Assembly: GCF_025244665.1 (NCBI RefSeq)
Contig: NZ_CP104205.1
Coordinates: 1,237,001-1,301,000, forward strand
Direction: 5' to 3'
DNA from: Maribacter litopenaei
GTDB taxonomy: Bacteria > Bacteroidota > Bacteroidia > Flavobacteriales > Flavobacteriaceae
Length of the DNA stretch: 64,000 bases
Shown here: positions 63,963 through 64,000 of the stretch, piece by piece
Numbering within the stretch: position 1 is the first letter of the stretch
Layout: the number at the start of each line of letters is the position of its first letter
Notes under the pieces: model-generated
What the model was told of the DNA's origin: nothing
Databases searched by the model: none
What the model saw: the letters and a program-made list of their open reading frames with translations, nothing else
Program-made: the position numbers and the translations under genes

Positions 63963-64000
63963 AAAACTTAGAAAAATACTGGTTAGAACACTTTTGGTTC
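63963..64000. other. Right window edge, no callable gene
   Basis: Too short to judge. The + strand is open here, so a divergent gene may begin beyond the edge. Confidence 0.3.

Overview
The window comes from a member of the Flavobacteriaceae (Bacteroidota), probably a free-living marine glycan user. The evidence is a GldI-type gliding lipoprotein, a multi-kilobase SprB-like protein with a type B T9SS sorting tail, a SusC/SusD pair, lipoprotein signal peptides, Bacteroidota promoters of the TTG-N17-23-TAnnTTTG type, and the core gene order parA-parB-DUF5683-dapB-lepB-wbqC together with mutL and two rhomboids. No rRNA, tRNA, CRISPR array, prophage or insertion sequence was seen.

Layout. 0.3-8.0 kb: DUF3810 metalloprotease-like protein, PepD dipeptidase, a gliding/folding operon (nrnA, gldI, cyclophilin-FKBP fusion), ndk, dciA-like gene, lipoprotein, recF. 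8.2-14.3 kb (+): TPR protein, ribH, small membrane protein, mutL, two rhomboids, EEP-family protein. 14.3-21.3 kb (-): DUF6122, wbqC, lepB, dapB, DUF5683, parB, parA, divIC, udk. 21.4-27.0 kb: Bcr/CflA pump, small protein, then an acetate module (acs, SSS symporter, DUF4212 subunit). 27.1-36.3 kb: a peptidoglycan-recycling cluster (anmK, nagZ-like GH3, AmpG-like MFS, GHL10 hydrolase, NagB fused to a PIG-L deacetylase domain) divergent from a DeoR regulator and murQ. 36.3-46.1 kb: PQQ-type sugar dehydrogenase and the giant SprB-like protein. 46.2-58.8 kb: esterase, sulfatase, and a four-gene run susC-susD-ASPIC/FG-GAP lipoprotein-cytochrome/FG-GAP lipoprotein. 59.2-63.9 kb (-): tsaD, rsmE, DUF4159, AI-2E-like permease, THUMP-like methyltransferase.

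The cell-wall cluster reads as one pathway. GHL10 and GH3 enzymes cut wall glycans, the MFS imports the fragments, AnmK makes MurNAc-6P, MurQ makes GlcNAc-6P plus lactate, and the NagB fusion leads to fructose-6P. A perfect 17-bp direct repeat between nagB and deoR is the likely operator. The adjacent acetate genes could recover acetate released by deacetylation.

The strongest unexpected signal concerns the sequence itself. About 25 genes, many of them essential, carry reading-frame breaks. By my reading roughly 45 of about 60 breaks sit on one pentamer, CCGGA/TCCGG, usually as TCCGG read as TCTCGG or shortened. The others lie mostly in A, C or T runs. This looks like consensus error at a modified-base motif rather than gene decay. 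Coordinates below give the inferred full genes across these breaks.
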